Shown: positions 11,642 to 24,100 of the stretch, in pieces
How positions within the stretch are numbered: position 1 is the stretch's first letter
Layout: each line of letters starts with the position of its first letter
NCBI GenBank assembly: GCA_015680685.1
Contig: MNCI01003602.1
Span: 469,262-533,261 of the forward strand
Length of the DNA: 64,000 nucleotides
Reading direction: 5' to 3'
Source: Gnetum montanum
Lineage: Eukaryota > Streptophyta > Gnetopsida > Gnetales > Gnetaceae
Notes under the pieces: model-generated
The model's input: only the letters and a program-made list of their open reading frames with translations
What the model was told of the DNA's origin: nothing
Databases searched by the model: none
Program-made: the position numbers and the translations under genes

Positions 11642-12654
11642 TGGAGTAGGTTCACTCTAATAATTAAATCATTTTTAATGCACTAAATCTAGATATTATG
11701 CAAAGATAAAAAATTTTGTTAAAAAATAAGAAAACTAGCTATCTTTAATTAAATTATTAGAGGATTACAATAGGGTTAAAAAAAACCCAAAACCTATTAC
11801 ACTTAATCAATATTATAGAGCATAAGGCTCTACAACCACACAATGATTGTTCTCAATGCAAGACACAACCAATAGAAATCCCTTCCATAACCCATAACTA
11901 TGATTTCAACTCACAAGTGAGATACACAAGGATAGAATACATAGACCAACACACCACAAGCTAATCTTGGAGCTGCAATCATCATTTGTACTCACTCAAT
12001 GTGCTCACCCAAACTCTTTTGCTTAACTTTCCACTCTTGAAATCTTTTTCTCTCATTTTCATGCATAGATGTTCTCTATCTCTCTCTCTCTCTCTCTCTC
12101 TCCTTCATGGATGGATACATACATATTATAGAGATCCAAAATCCTAGGAATCTTTCTATTCACCTTCCTAGATGTTTTCCATAAGGATCTGGAGTCTTTT
12201 GGATGTCTCCCCATCAAAACTACTATGTTGAAAATTTTTCCTCATTGTCTAAGATGTCTCTAGCTTTGTAGGGACATCTACTACAAAAACCCAACTCTCT
12301 GGTGAGATGTTTACTATTTTTTTGAGATGTCTCATCTAGTCTTGAGATGTCTCAATTTCTAGTGAGACATCTCATCTACAAGTGCCAAATACAAAAATGC
12401 TTATTTTGATGCTTGAAACCTCTAAATGTCTCCAAAAAAGTCCCCATAGATCTTGAAACCTCCTAGACTCATCAAAATGAGTTCAAAACACCCTAAAACA
12501 TGCCAAAAAATTTAGGAATCATCGTAAACAAAATCAACACAAGAAGACACACAAAATTAGGACACATACATCTATGTCTTCTTCAACCATGAAACCTACA
12601 AAAATAGCTTATAGGAAAAAGCATAAGGGAATTAGAATAGATGTTCCTATACTA
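11642..12654 (-). repeat. 3' LTR of E3
   Basis: It pairs with 17417-18444. Shared blocks include TGGAGTAGGTTCACTC at the start, TATTATGCAAAGATA, and GTTCCTA near the end. A CT microsatellite sits at 12079-12102 where the partner has only a short CT run. Confidence 0.85.
12079..12102. repeat. (CT)n microsatellite
   Basis: About twelve TC units within the E3 left LTR; the corresponding part of the right LTR has only CTCTCTCTC. Confidence 0.9.
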
Positions 12655-12669
12655 GCTCTCCCACCCTTC
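12655..12669 (-). other. polypurine tract of E3
   Basis: On the minus strand GAAGGGTGGGAGAGC lies directly before the 3' LTR. Confidence 0.75.
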
Positions 12670-12716
12670 AAAAAATGAACTTATGTAAATGAGGGAGTAG
12701 GGGTTGAAATAATTCC

Positions 12717-15700
12717 TTACTCAACAAGTTTGGTCTCATAGACCCATACAACATCATCAATGGATTGATCCTCCCAATGGATTAAGTATTCATGCCTCTT
12801 GACTCACCAAGTACTAGAAGCTTTTCTCCACTTGAGTATGATTGCCTTCCTCTCCATTAAAGTTTTGGATTGATCAGTTTCCCCCTTCAACTCATCGATT
12901 CTACCTTGTATGGTCTCCTCATCAGCTAGTCCATGATAGTGCACAAGATCTAAAATATTAAACACAAAATACATTCCAACATCATTTGGTAAATCAATAT
13001 CAAAAACACTATCATTAATTTTAGCCTTAATTTTAAAAGGCCCCACCTTCTTGCCTTTCAATTTGAAGAAGTTAACATCTCTCAACTATTTCTTCTTCAA
13101 GTGGATCCAAAGTAAGTCACTAATAGCAAAATTAGACTTCCACTTACTCTCATTTCTCTTAAGAACTCTCTCTTTAGCCTTCTTCTCAAGATTTAATTTT
13201 ACTTGTATATGGAGATCCCTCATCTCTTGTACAAAATCAACACTAAGTGGAGCTTCACCATCAAAGCTCTTCAAAGTGTCCACCATCTTTGAACAAAATT
13301 CATAATTCACCTCAAATGGATTTTTACCAATTGCAACATGAAAAGCATCATTATAGAAAAAATTAGCTTGACACAACAACTTTTTTCACCTGTTTAATTG
13401 TCCATCACACAAGCATCTCAATATGTTTAGCAAGGATTTATTCACCACATCAATTTGACCATCGGATTGTGAATGATATGCACTAGAAAAATTCAACTTT
13501 GTCCCTAAAATCTTCCAAAGGGACCTCCAAAAATAACTTATGAATTTGGAGTCTTTGTAACTAACAATATTTAAAGGAATACCATGCAACTTCACAACCT
13601 TCTAGAAAAATAAATTTTCCATATGAGAAGCATCACTCACCTTCTTGCATGGAAAAAAATGTGTCATCTTGGAGAACCTAGCCACAACAACAAAAATTAC
13701 ATCATTCCCACTCTTGATCTTTGGAATACCACTCACAAAGTTCATCGACACACTTTCCCATGGACTTTTGGGAATTAGCAAAGGTATATAGTATCCATCT
13801 ACACCTTTATCTCCTTTGAACTTCTAATATGTCAAGCACCCCTTCACAAATTTTGAAACTCGTGTTATCACACTAGGGCAATAATAGTGCCTACCCACAA
13901 GTTCCAATGTTTTATCCCTATCCATGTGACCTGTCATGCCACTACAATGCTTTTCAAACAAAATCTTTTTCCTAATATCATAATTAGGAGCACATACCTT
14001 TCTAGTCTCAAATAATAGTTCATCTTGAATATGATAGTCCCTCCATTGGTCTTTCCTATTCATCAATAGCTCTTTGAGGCTCCTCAAAACCTACCCAAAA
14101 TCAACATCATGCTCATACAAAGAAGCAAAATCATCCATACCTTCCACATGAAGTACACTAAAATTCACTACATGCACCCTAGATAATGCATCAGCCACCA
14201 CATTGGCTTTACCACTTTTGTGCTTCAACATAAAATTGAACTCTTATAACTATGCAAGCCACTTCATGTGCTTTGCACTCAACTTCTTTTGTGAGTTTAG
14301 AAATTGAACTACCATGTGGTCTGTCATCAAGATGAACTTTTGGACAACAAGTAATGCCTTTAATGCTTTATTTCTTGTAGTGTACAACTCCTTCTCATAT
14401 ATGCTATAATTTTTCCTTAGCTCATTCAAGTTTTTAGAAAAGAAAGCAGTAGGCCTACCTTCTTGTATAAGTACCCCACCAATGGCAAGTCCACTTGCAT
14501 CCACCTACACATGAAAAAGCTTCTGAAAATCTAGAATTGCACGCACCAATTCACTGGTAATCTTTGCTTTTAACAAGTCAAAGCTCCCTTGGGTTTCATT
14601 ATCCCACCTAAATTCTTTATGCTTCTTCAAGAATGAAACATAGATCATGAAATATCATAAACTTTTTTATGAATTATCTCTAAAAACCTACTAAACCATG
14701 GGATGATCTTACCTCCCCAACATTCTTAAGAGTTGGCCAATCCCTAATAGCCTTAACCTTGGTAGCTTTCATCTGAATTTGGCTTTTAAAAACCACATGA
14801 CCCAAATCTATGATTTTCCTATAGAAAAAATGACTTTTTTCCATGTTGATCACCAACTGGACCTCCTCTAACTTAAGGCATATCATCCTCAAATGATCCA
14901 AGTACTCTTCCTCCTTAAAGCTATACACCAAAATATCATCAAAATAAAGACAATACAGCACTTACCAATCAAATTCTTCAATACATCATGCATCAGCCTC
15001 ATGAATGTAGTAGGTGCATTCGTGAGCCCAAATAACATCACCAACCACTTAAACAATCCATATGATGTTTTGAAAGTTATCTTCCACTCATTACCAAGCC
15101 TAATTCTGATTTGATGGTAACAACTCTTCAAATCAATTTTGCTAAAAATCTTTGCATTAGTAAGGACATCAAGGATATCATCTATCCTTGGAATAGAAAA
15201 CCTATACCTCAGTATTATCTTCTTCACTACCCTAGAATCAATGCACATCCTTCATTCATTGTTGTTCTTCTTTGGCACTAACACTATTGGAATTGCATAA
15301 GGTGAAATGGATTCCCTCACAAAGCCATTTGCAAGTAACCCCTCTACTTACCTTTGCAATTCGACCTTTTGATTTGGTGCCATTTGGTAAGCTCTCTCAT
15401 TTGGAACGGTAGCACTATGAATGAAGTCAATCTGATGTTGTACATTCCTCATTGGTGGTAGTTGATCCAATTTCCTCTTGAACACCTTGGAAAATTTCTC
15501 CTTCAAGTGTAGCACACTTGTAGGAAGTTGAACCTACACATCATCATGGTTAGTAGCAACTTTTCTCATAACAACAAAACCAAAAATTAATTTCATCATG
15601 TTCCTTAATATATTTCCTCTCTCCTAGAAGGATTAAGAAAGAATTAAGTGAGCTTTGCTAACTTACTTGTTTAGTTTTCATAGAAATCAAATCATGGATT

Positions 15701-16122
15701 CCATCAAGTCTAACACTCCACACATTTCTTGCTCCATAAAACTAAGCACCATTGTCAAATTTCCAAGAACAACCAAGAATTACATTAGTATAATCTATTG
15801 GATGCACATCACATTTCATAGCATCATGAAAACTTCCAATTTTAAATTTCAAAGTACATTGTTCCCTCACCTCTTAGGAAAAATCTTTAGACAACCAATG
15901 CACCTTATAGGGTCTTGGATGAGGATTAGTTACCAAACCCAATCTAGTGACTACTCTAGAAGAAATAACATTTTCTTGGGCTCCCTTATCAATCAAAACA
16001 TGAATCCATTTCCTATTAAGCAAAAATCTGGCCCCAATCTGAAACAACAATTTCCTATCAGGATGATCTCCTCTATTGACATTCCTCATGACTACACAAG
16101 AATTTAATTTAAAAACATCCAC
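12717..16122 (-). pseudogene. chromovirus pol relic of E3 (PR, RT, RNase H, integrase, chromodomain)
   Basis: Read on the minus strand. Protease at 16122-15874 shows LIDKGAQENVIS, where the family has D-S/T-G. RT at 15248-14680 shows [37 protein letters not shown] and, after a frameshift near 14950, YFDDILVYS, an intact catalytic Asp pair. RNase H at 14504-14250 shows MDASGLAIGGVL, IYEKEL and TDHMVV. The integrase zinc finger is at 14087-13824 (EKHCSGMTGH, then KFVKGCLTY). The integrase core at 13595-13386 reads YKDSKF and SDGQIDVVNK, so Asp replaces the usual catalytic Glu. 13379-13086 is the C-terminal region. A chromodomain remnant at about 12850-12717 reads HEYLIHWEDQSIDDVVWV. Frameshifts and stops separate nearly every domain. 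Confidence 0.85.
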
Positions 16123-16239
16123 AATTTTTGAAGCATTAGGATTACCTCTCTGAAGAGCTTAGCTTGATGTCTCCTCTACCTCCATGGTTTGCACATCTTT
16201 GTCCTTGGATGCCTTATGAAGAGGACATTCCCATTACTT

Positions 16240-17348
16240 TTGTCACCATTCTTCACATTTGAAACACTATAGTTTTAATGATTTGTTGCCTTTACCCTTG
16301 CCTCCATTGTCTTGGTCCTTCTTAGCTTTACCCTTCTCATCAGCTCTTTCAATCTTCTTATCTTGGTTGCCCACCTTGTCTTCAAATTTAGTCTTAGATC
16401 GCTTATCAGATCTAGATCCCTTCTCCTTCTCCTTAGAAGTTTGTTTGCTCATATTTTCAAATCCATCTAATTTCTTCTCAGCTTTGAGTGTTAAATCATA
16501 ATCCTCATCAAGAGCTTATGGCTTAGAAAAGGATAACTCTTGTTGATACACCATTTTGAGACCTCCTAAAAATATTGAAGCATGTTCATTCTCCTTTCAG
16601 TTTACCTTATCTTAATGGAATAGATCATACAATTTGATGTCAAATTCTTTGACATCCTTGTCACTTTGCCTTAGGAATTTTAAATTCATAATGATTTCTT
16701 GTCTTTGGTGAGACTCTTCAACCTGTACTTCATTAGATCCCAATCTCTAATAGCTTGACCATTTTGTCTTTCATAAACCTGGGACTCCTTTTCCCATCAG
16801 GTAGAAGCGAGAACTTCTAATTTGGATTTAGTAGTAGGAACCCTCAAGTTACTCAGTATCTCTTCTAACTAAAAATGCTTCTCAAGTACCTTCAGCCAAC
16901 TTGCAAAAGCATTGGTGCCATCTACACTATTGAAAGTCTTCAACTCTACATATGAAAATCTTGAAGCATTTTTGAACACTCTCACAAGCCTTGCCTCATC
17001 TTCATCATCAACCTTGCTTGAAGAAGTATTGAACACCATTGAAGCCCTTGGAGTTCTTAGTTGAGGAATAGGATTCCCTCCCATTGGAATCCTTGGCTAA
17101 TGGTTTCCTATACTCCCATAGCTTGATTAACCTTCCTCTTCATCCACTTTATCTCCAGCTAGCTGTGAAACTTCTTCATCTAAACATACATGCTTGTCAC
17201 CTCCATGTGTTGAAATATGGCTAGGACTAGCATGTCTATTCACCTTTGCACTGATTTCATCCAATTAAGCAATCATCATCTAAAAGGTAGACTTCATTCT
17301 CTCCATGTCATGATTCAGAGCTTGCACTTGTCTCTTCTTAGGTGTCAT
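16240..17348 (-). pseudogene. chromovirus gag relic of E3
   Basis: A likely gag start ATG at 17348 (MTPKKRQVQALNHDMERMK) lies about 50 bp downstream of the primer site. After TAG and TAA stops the frame continues through GGNPIPQLRTPRASMVFNT (17080-17020) and VELKTFNSVDGTNAFASWL to about 16869. That last part resembles the gypsy gag start FNGTDDAEAWL. A Lys-rich linker, KEKEKGSRSDKRSKTKFED, follows at 16452-16267. Gag would bind and package RNA. No intact zinc knuckle was found. Confidence 0.65.
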
Positions 17349-17396
17349 TTGAAATTGACAAAATCCTTAACCAATTTCTAAGCAACAATAAAACTA

Positions 17397-17410
17397 AGCT
17401 TTGATACCAA
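17397..17410 (-). other. primer-binding site of E3 (tRNA-Met-like)
   Basis: On the minus strand TTGGTATCAAAGCT, 6 bp inside the 5' LTR. It resembles the common plant site TGGTATCAGAGC, complementary to initiator tRNA-Met, with one change. Confidence 0.75.
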
Positions 17411-17416
17411 TAATGT

Positions 17417-18444
17417 TGGAGTAGGTTCACTCCAATAATTAAATCATATTCAATGCACTAAATCCATATATTATGCAAAGATAGAAATTTTTGTTAGAAA
17501 ATAAGGAAAGTAGCTATCATTAATTAAATTATTAGAAGATTACAATAGGGTTCACAAAACCCACAAGCATACAAAACATGTCACACTCAACCGATATTAC
17601 AAAGCATGAGGCTCTACAACCATACAATGGTTGTTCTCAATGCATGAAACAATCAATGGAAATCCCTCTCACAACCTGAGACTGAGATATCAACTTACAA
17701 GTGATATACAAGAGGATAGAACACATAGACCAACACACCAAAAGTTCATTATGGAGTTGCAATCATCGTTTGCACTCATTCAATGTGCTCACCCAATCTC
17801 TCTTGCTTAGCTCTCCACTCTTGAAAGCTTTTTCTTCTCTTACTTTCCTACATAGATGCACTCTCTCTCTTTTGTTTTCTTCATGGATGCATACATATAT
17901 ATTATAGAAATCCAAAATCCTAGGAATCTTTCTATTTTTCTTCCTAGATGTTTTCCATAAGGATTTGGAGCCTTTCAAATGTTTCCCCATCAAAAGTGCC
18001 ATGTTGGAGCTTTTTCCTCGCTATTTGAGATGTCTCTGGCTTTGCTGGGATGTCTACTACAAAAACCTAGCCCTTGAATGAGACATTTATTATTTTTATG
18101 GGATATCTCATTTGGCCCTAAGACATCTCAATTTCTAGTGAGATGTCTTCACCAAGAGATCTCACTTGCAAGTGCCAAATACAAAAATGCTCATTTTGAT
18201 GTCTAAAACCTTTAAATGCCTCCAAACAAGTTCCCATAGATCCTAGAACCCCCTAGGCTCATCAAAATGAGTCCAAAACACCTTGAAACATGCCAAAACA
18301 TTTAGGAATCATCATAAGCAAAATCAACACAAGAAGACACATAAAAATAGGACACATTTGTCTAGGTCTTCTTCAATTGCAAAACCTACAAAAACAACTT
18401 GTAGGACAAAGCACAAGGAAATCAGAATAGGTGTTCCTACACCA
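17417..18444 (-). repeat. 5' LTR of E3
   Basis: It starts TGGAGTAGG and ends CCTACACCA in + orientation, is 1,028 bp long and pairs with 11642-12654. On the minus strand a TATAATATATATG stretch near 17900 is a plausible TATA region, conserved as TATAATATG in the partner. Confidence 0.85.
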
Positions 18445-18559
18445 TCAATAGATCTATTTCTTTTTCATGATGGTTTCATACATCTTTTTGCTGCTAATCA
18501 CGTATTTATATTATGCTACATTTTTCCTTTATTTATACATTTCCTATAGGTTATTTCAT

Positions 18560-20290
18560 GCACATAACCCATTTTGGCAAAAAATCTAACTCAGATTGCT
18601 AGATTTGTCCTTTGATCCCCAAGTCCCCTTTCAATTTAAGGGAGCTTATCCAAAAGGTTAAATTTCCCAGACTGTTTGATGGCCATGAACTATCTAGCTT
18701 AATTTTCATGTTAGGTTGTGTTGGTTTCTACTCATTATAATGATTTCAAGCACAACACTTACATGTCATAACTTTTCATCCTGAATTTTATGAGTTGATG
18801 AGATAACCTCTCTTATTGAATGTAATGTAAATATTTCATTTGCTTCTTTCGTTTCTGCAAAAATCTTTTATGATTTACTTTCTAATATTATACATTTTAC
18901 ATCCTTTCTCACATCTTTTTCAAAAACTATTTTGTGTTTAGCCTTGGCTAGTTTAGACATTAACAGTAAATTGTGACCTTTTAATGCTCATGTGTAGTAC
19001 ACATTCTTAATTTGTATTGGTTGATCTGAAATTTTCATATTGATGTCACCAATCCTTTTATACCTACAAATGGCTCTAGTAGGCATCATGGCTTCACCAA
19101 CATTTACAACACATAAGTTTTGAAATATGTTACAATTTCCTAATACATGTTTGGAATCTCTGGAATTAATGTACCAAGTGTTGTTTTCTACCTTAGCTAC
19201 TTTATCTTAATTTGTAATGTCCTTAATGATCGAGACTACTTCATCTTCTAGCAAACTTGTTTCATTATTATGGTAATTGTTCAAATTGTTTCTATTCCAC
19301 TTATATCAACCCATGTTTTCTCTGATAATTCTTTGTTGGATGGTAGAGGATCTTGGATTCTTAAGTTTGAACTAGCAATCTTTAAGTATATGTCTTCTTT
19401 TTTCATAGATGTAACAAGTCTGTTATTGGTTCAATTGATTATTAAATCTTGAACCTTGTTTATTGTCACAATGTCGATACTGTATCAATTATCTTCCTTG
19501 CTTATTTCTTGGGGTGTACATAGCTTGTTCTAAAATTTCCAATTTTTGTTTTAATTCCATCTTTGTTTCTTGCAACTGCAATTGAGCTATTAGTGTTGGA
19601 AAGTTTGGTCTCTTTCCCAAAGCATCAAGCAGTTGTGTAAATCCTTTATACTTATCCAAAAGTACTTGTAGGAGATAACTAACTTTTTTTTTCATTAGTT
19701 ACTTCTTCATGTTCACATTAGAGTTCTAATATAACCACCTTAATGTCTTTGATAAAATTTGCTAGTTTTTGTTCTATATTCATCTTTATTGTTTGTAATT
19801 TTAAGAAGTGGTAATCTTTTCTTGCTTGATCTAGAGATCCAAACATTTAATATAGATATCCCCAAATTTTTGTAGTTGTGTTTATACCATACACTAGATG
19901 AGATACTTCATTAGATATGTTATTATAGAGAATGGTTAAGGTCATATCATTTTGTTTTTTCTTCTAGTCATCAACAAGTTGAAAGTTGGTGCTTGAAACA
20001 ACATGCTAGAGTTTGCTAGCTTGTAAGATGGTTTTCATTCTTTATGCCCAAGTCTTGTAGTTCTTCATCATAGGCTTCTACAAATTTGTAACTATAATCT
20101 TGTTGATTAACGATCTTAAAAGACTCTAATGTTCCTCTTCTTCTAGCTTCGTATTATATATGGAATTGGTCACATCTTCAATATTTTCATTCTTGTTTAA
20201 TCTTGTAGATTCTTGTTCATTACTCAATCTTATGCCTTCTCCTAGCTCCAATACCATGTTAAAATTTAATGCAATATCATTGAGAAGCAT
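18560..20290 (-). pseudogene. Ty1/copia gag-protease relic (element E4)
   Basis: On the minus strand, gag pieces include LLDKYKGFTQLLDALGKRP and LIAQLQLQETKMEL at 19695-19489. A CCHC-knuckle remnant near 19410-19360 reads CYIYEKRRHILKDC, where the second Cys is Tyr. A protease start near 19175 reads WYINSRDSKHV, where copia elements have W-Y-x-D-S-G-A. Spacing and order fit copia gag followed by protease. Stops occur throughout. The chromovirus E3 inserted immediately to the left at TCAAT, and the rest of the copia pol was not recognised on the far side (11430-11636). Confidence 0.55.
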
Positions 20291-21119
20291 TTTACAAGAT
20301 TTTGCAACATGTTTTAATCTCTATGAAACAATTTCATAGTTGATAATCTTCCTTTTTCTCCAAATAAATTCCTATTTTAATTTTTCAATCTTAGACTTTT
20401 TGGTTGTAACATTTTGTTCCTTAATTACGAACAATTATATTTTTTTGAACATCTTATCTCTTTACCACACACTCTAACTTAGTATTGGCCAGACTTTTTT
20501 AACATAACGACAGGTTACAACTCATGATAATTGTCACAAAACTTTGTTATGAATTCATAATATATCATGGTAACACACACTTGTGACTTGGTTGACTTAA
20601 CATAGTCATAATAATTTACAAATCAAGACAATGTATGAATTATCATCTAATAAGGCTAAACTATATTTTGTCCATAACTCTCTAAAGAAATAAAAATGTA
20701 ATGTTAATAAGATTTCCCACAAGTTTGATCATATGCATAAATTTTTAAGACTTAATATTATAATTAATTTTCAGAGAAAAGAAAAGACCTTTTTTACAAA
20801 ACTATAAATATATATCACAAATATATAAGTAAGGTAGTTTCACAAAAGTTGCCAAGTCACAACTCTTGACATTTGCCGAACACCTAGTAAGTGAGTTTCA
20901 AATGACTAAGGTATTTCATGCAAGCGATTGTAAACATGATATCAAATGCAAATCTGAAAACAAACAGCCAACTCAAACTTGATTCACACTGTATATATCT
21001 GAAAACAAATAGCCAACTCAAATCCACGTACGCGCGGGAGCGGTTCGGGGTTGGATTTCGCTACGGTGCTGTTGTGATGGTACCTGGGAATGAAGAGGCT
21101 CGGGAATAAGCGACAAGTG
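20291..21119. other. 3' flank of the kinase gene, no gene recognised
   Basis: AT-rich sequence to about 21010, then a rise in GC towards the last kinase exon. A duplicated phrase (TCTGAAAACAAACAGCCAACTCAAA at about 20953, again near 20998) is a small local tandem duplication. No clear poly(A) signal could be fixed. Confidence 0.4.
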
Positions 21120-24100
21120 TTACTGGGCAAGAAATTTGAGGGCAAAGGGGAATCTGGACGAGGCAGCGGCGTTGTTGAAAGAGCGAGGGTTTGTGTTTTG
21201 AGCTTGAGCTTGAGCTTGGCACAGCGAATGTGTATGGGATTGGAAATGGAATTGTTGTTGTGCGAAGTGGTTAAGAGTTTGGAGGAGAGGGAGGACCTGA
21301 GACTGGAGGTCGGGCCGATCTTTGTGGCTCAATTCAGCGCATCGAAGGGCCAGTTTGGCCAATTCCATGGACTGCGGAAGCGGCCAATCTTTGATGCTGG
21401 AATCCAGAACGTTGGCGAAAGCCGTGACACCTTTGCGAATGGCCTTTTCCACGGCTTGCACCAGTCCAGAGGGACATTTGGCCGTCAGCAGTTGCAGCAA
21501 AAGGATTCCCAGAGCGTAAGTGTCGGATTTGGTTCGCAGTTTGCCGCTGCGCTGGTACTCGGGATCGATATAGCCCGGGGTTCCTGCAACGGTGCTCTTG
21601 CTGTTGGCATCGCAGCTGCTGCTTTCTGCTTCTGCGCGGAGTTGGAAAGCCCGCGCGTGGCCGACGTCGGAGATTTTGCTGCGGAAATGGCGATCGAGGA
21701 GAACGTTGGCGGGCTTGAGGTCGCGATGCACCACAGGGCGAGGACGGAAAGAGTGGAGGAAGAGCAAAGCGGTGGCGACCTCAGCAGCTATGGCAAAGCG
21801 CAGTTGCCATGGCAGAGGCGGTGTTGCTCCCCGTCTGAAGAGACGGTCTTCCAGGCTGCCGTTGCTCATGTACTCGTAGACCAGGCAGCCCGTCTCCTGG
21901 CACGCCCCCAGCAGTAGCACTATGTTCGGATGCCTTATCCCACTCAGAATATCCACCTACGTTACACCTCCACCCACACGTACTCATTAATTAACGTCGT
22001 CGTCATTTGGAAATATGATCCCAGGTGAAAACTAAAAACGAACAATTTTGTTTTTGATTTTTGATTTTTGGTTGGTTGGTTGGTTTCTGAATTCGGCCAG
22101 TTTTTTGGCGAATATTGGCGGTCGTATCGCTGGATCACTGATATAGAAGTTATTGGACATTATTATGTTAGGAATGACCCAGAATTATTCTTGCCTCTTT
22201 TTTTCCAACATTGTGGTTGTTCCCGATTCTTCCTCACTAATTATGGTATTTTCCCTGGTTGGCATGTTGTAAATTTATCAAGGAAGCCCATTTGGGGCTT
22301 TCAATGTTCAATCCTATCCCTAGACCTATATATGAATGCCTTTGGAAGGAGCTTTTGGGGGTACCGTTGTGTGTGATGACAAAGTATTGTGAGCTTTTGT
22401 TGCTGGAGGAATTGTTGGTGGAAGTTTGGTGATCTGTGGGTGAAACACTGCAGCCGCTGTATTGCGGACTTTGTTGTAATTTCTCCCATTCCTCTTCTGC
22501 ATTTTTAAAGGCAAATCCGTGTTCTTGGAGAGTAGGCACATTGCCGAACCACATTAAATCCTGGTGTTCCTTTTGTGTTGTTTGTTACTGTTTGCATGTT
22601 ATTCTCCATTGATTTCTTCTTGCACCATTGCCATCACATTCTTCAGTTTTTTGCATTCTATTGTTTCACCAACTTGCCAATTTTGGTTGGACTTTGTTCT
22701 TCCACTATGATTCTGTGCTGCGCAACATATTATTCATTTATTTTTTAAGTTTTAACAAATAGCTGGGAATATTTTTAAGTCTTACAAAAATAAACTAAAT
22801 TTGCTCTATTCCTTGTTATCAAATCTTATCCCTTGCTAATGGTGAAGGATTTTAATTTTCCTGTTGTTTTAACTTTTCCTATTCTGCCAAATGTTTACCT
22901 TGCATTTTACAGTTTCTGGGTATACAATTTCATGGCACGAGGAGGAATTTTTTAAATATCTGTTATATAAATAGCATTTTAACCATCAAGACTCATCACC
23001 CAATTTGTTATTAAGATAGTAATGCCGAATCTCAGTTGAAAACTATGCAGTAATACTGTACTTGTGCAAAATACATTAGTAACTATATTCATGTAACTTC
23101 TTAATTCTTTGAGATTTGACATAAAATAAATAACGATGTTTTGAATCTTGATTGTCAGTCACCTCACCTCTTGTTTGAATTGAGTCCATCCTTTAGCTGC
23201 TTCCGGATGAAGAACCTTGATTGCAACTTCCGTGTGGTGAATGGTGCCTTTGTACACGGATCCGTAACCTCCCTCACCGATTTTGAACGATTCTGATAGA
23301 TAATCCGTTGCTTTATCTATTTCCTCTATCGAGTATTTTCTGTATCTGTCGACTTGCTCAGAGGGTACGATTTCTGAATGCTTTGTGAGCTCCTCGTGCT
23401 GAATTCTTACTATATCCTTTAGTGCTTCTGCTTCCCAAAGAGTTCCTTCACGTCTTGTTTTTTCTTCAGCAGCCATAGCAAGAGCCAGTTCTTCTCTGGC
23501 CTTTGCTGCTTCCAATTTCTTTGCCTCTTCCTCTCTTTCAATTTGCAACTCTTGCACCTTCCATGCAAACAGGCAGGACTTGTTACCTCCACCGAACGAT
23601 TTTTTTTCAAATCAAGATTGTATTACGCCAGTCACTCAACGAATGAATTTCCTTTTTATTATAATTTTACTTTGTTACCTTTCTTTTTGCAGTCACTGCT
23701 TCCTCGTATATGGCGTTATAGCGTTGCCTACTGAATGCAAGCTCATCTTTTAATTTTTGTAGCTCACGTTTCATGTCTTCCTGTTTGAGTGTACCCAGCA
23801 TCAATAGAACATGTTTTAGTGGTTGTGTATGGCAGCAACCTCGGTACGGCTAAATGTTTTGGGCTTTCTTACCAGAAATAACGGCGAGTGGTCTTTTGAG
23901 GTTGATGTCAGGGATGTTTTGTCATCCTGCTTCTTCAATTCAGAATAGCAGACGATGTTATCTTCTGGAGTTTCTTCGTCTGCAATTTTGACAGAAAAAG
24001 AAATAAAAAGACATTTTTTTGATTTAAAAAAAAGAAAAGTTTGTCATTACTTTCATTTAATGGATTGCTTTCGTCACCTTCTAGAATTTATATTAGAGAA

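Larger units (their letters stand above)
11642..18444 (-). mobile_element. chromovirus-type Ty3/gypsy retrotransposon, degenerate (element E3)
   Basis: Two direct LTRs (11642-12654 and 17417-18444) flank a minus-strand gag-protease-RT-RNase H-integrase-chromodomain order. The target duplication TCAAT is at 11637-11641 and 18445-18449. The LTR termini TGGAGTAGG and CCTACACCA form a near-perfect inverted pair. A tRNA-Met-like primer site lies 6 bp inside the right LTR and a polypurine tract abuts the left one. The whole is 6,803 bp. A C-terminal chromodomain remnant with upstream integrase is diagnostic of chromoviruses. All frames are broken. Over the first 190 bp of the LTRs I count roughly one difference per 9-10 bases, so the insertion is old. 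Confidence 0.85.

Noticed and set aside
15655-16107. 150-codon forward ORF opposite the chromovirus protease
   Set aside because: The minus strand carries the protease motif in the right pol order; the forward frame has no domain.
21090-21917. 275-codon forward ORF opposite the last kinase exon
   Set aside because: It is the antisense shadow of a GC-rich kinase exon with all kinase motifs on the other strand; its composition (Arg, Glu, Gly, Ala rich) shows no domain.
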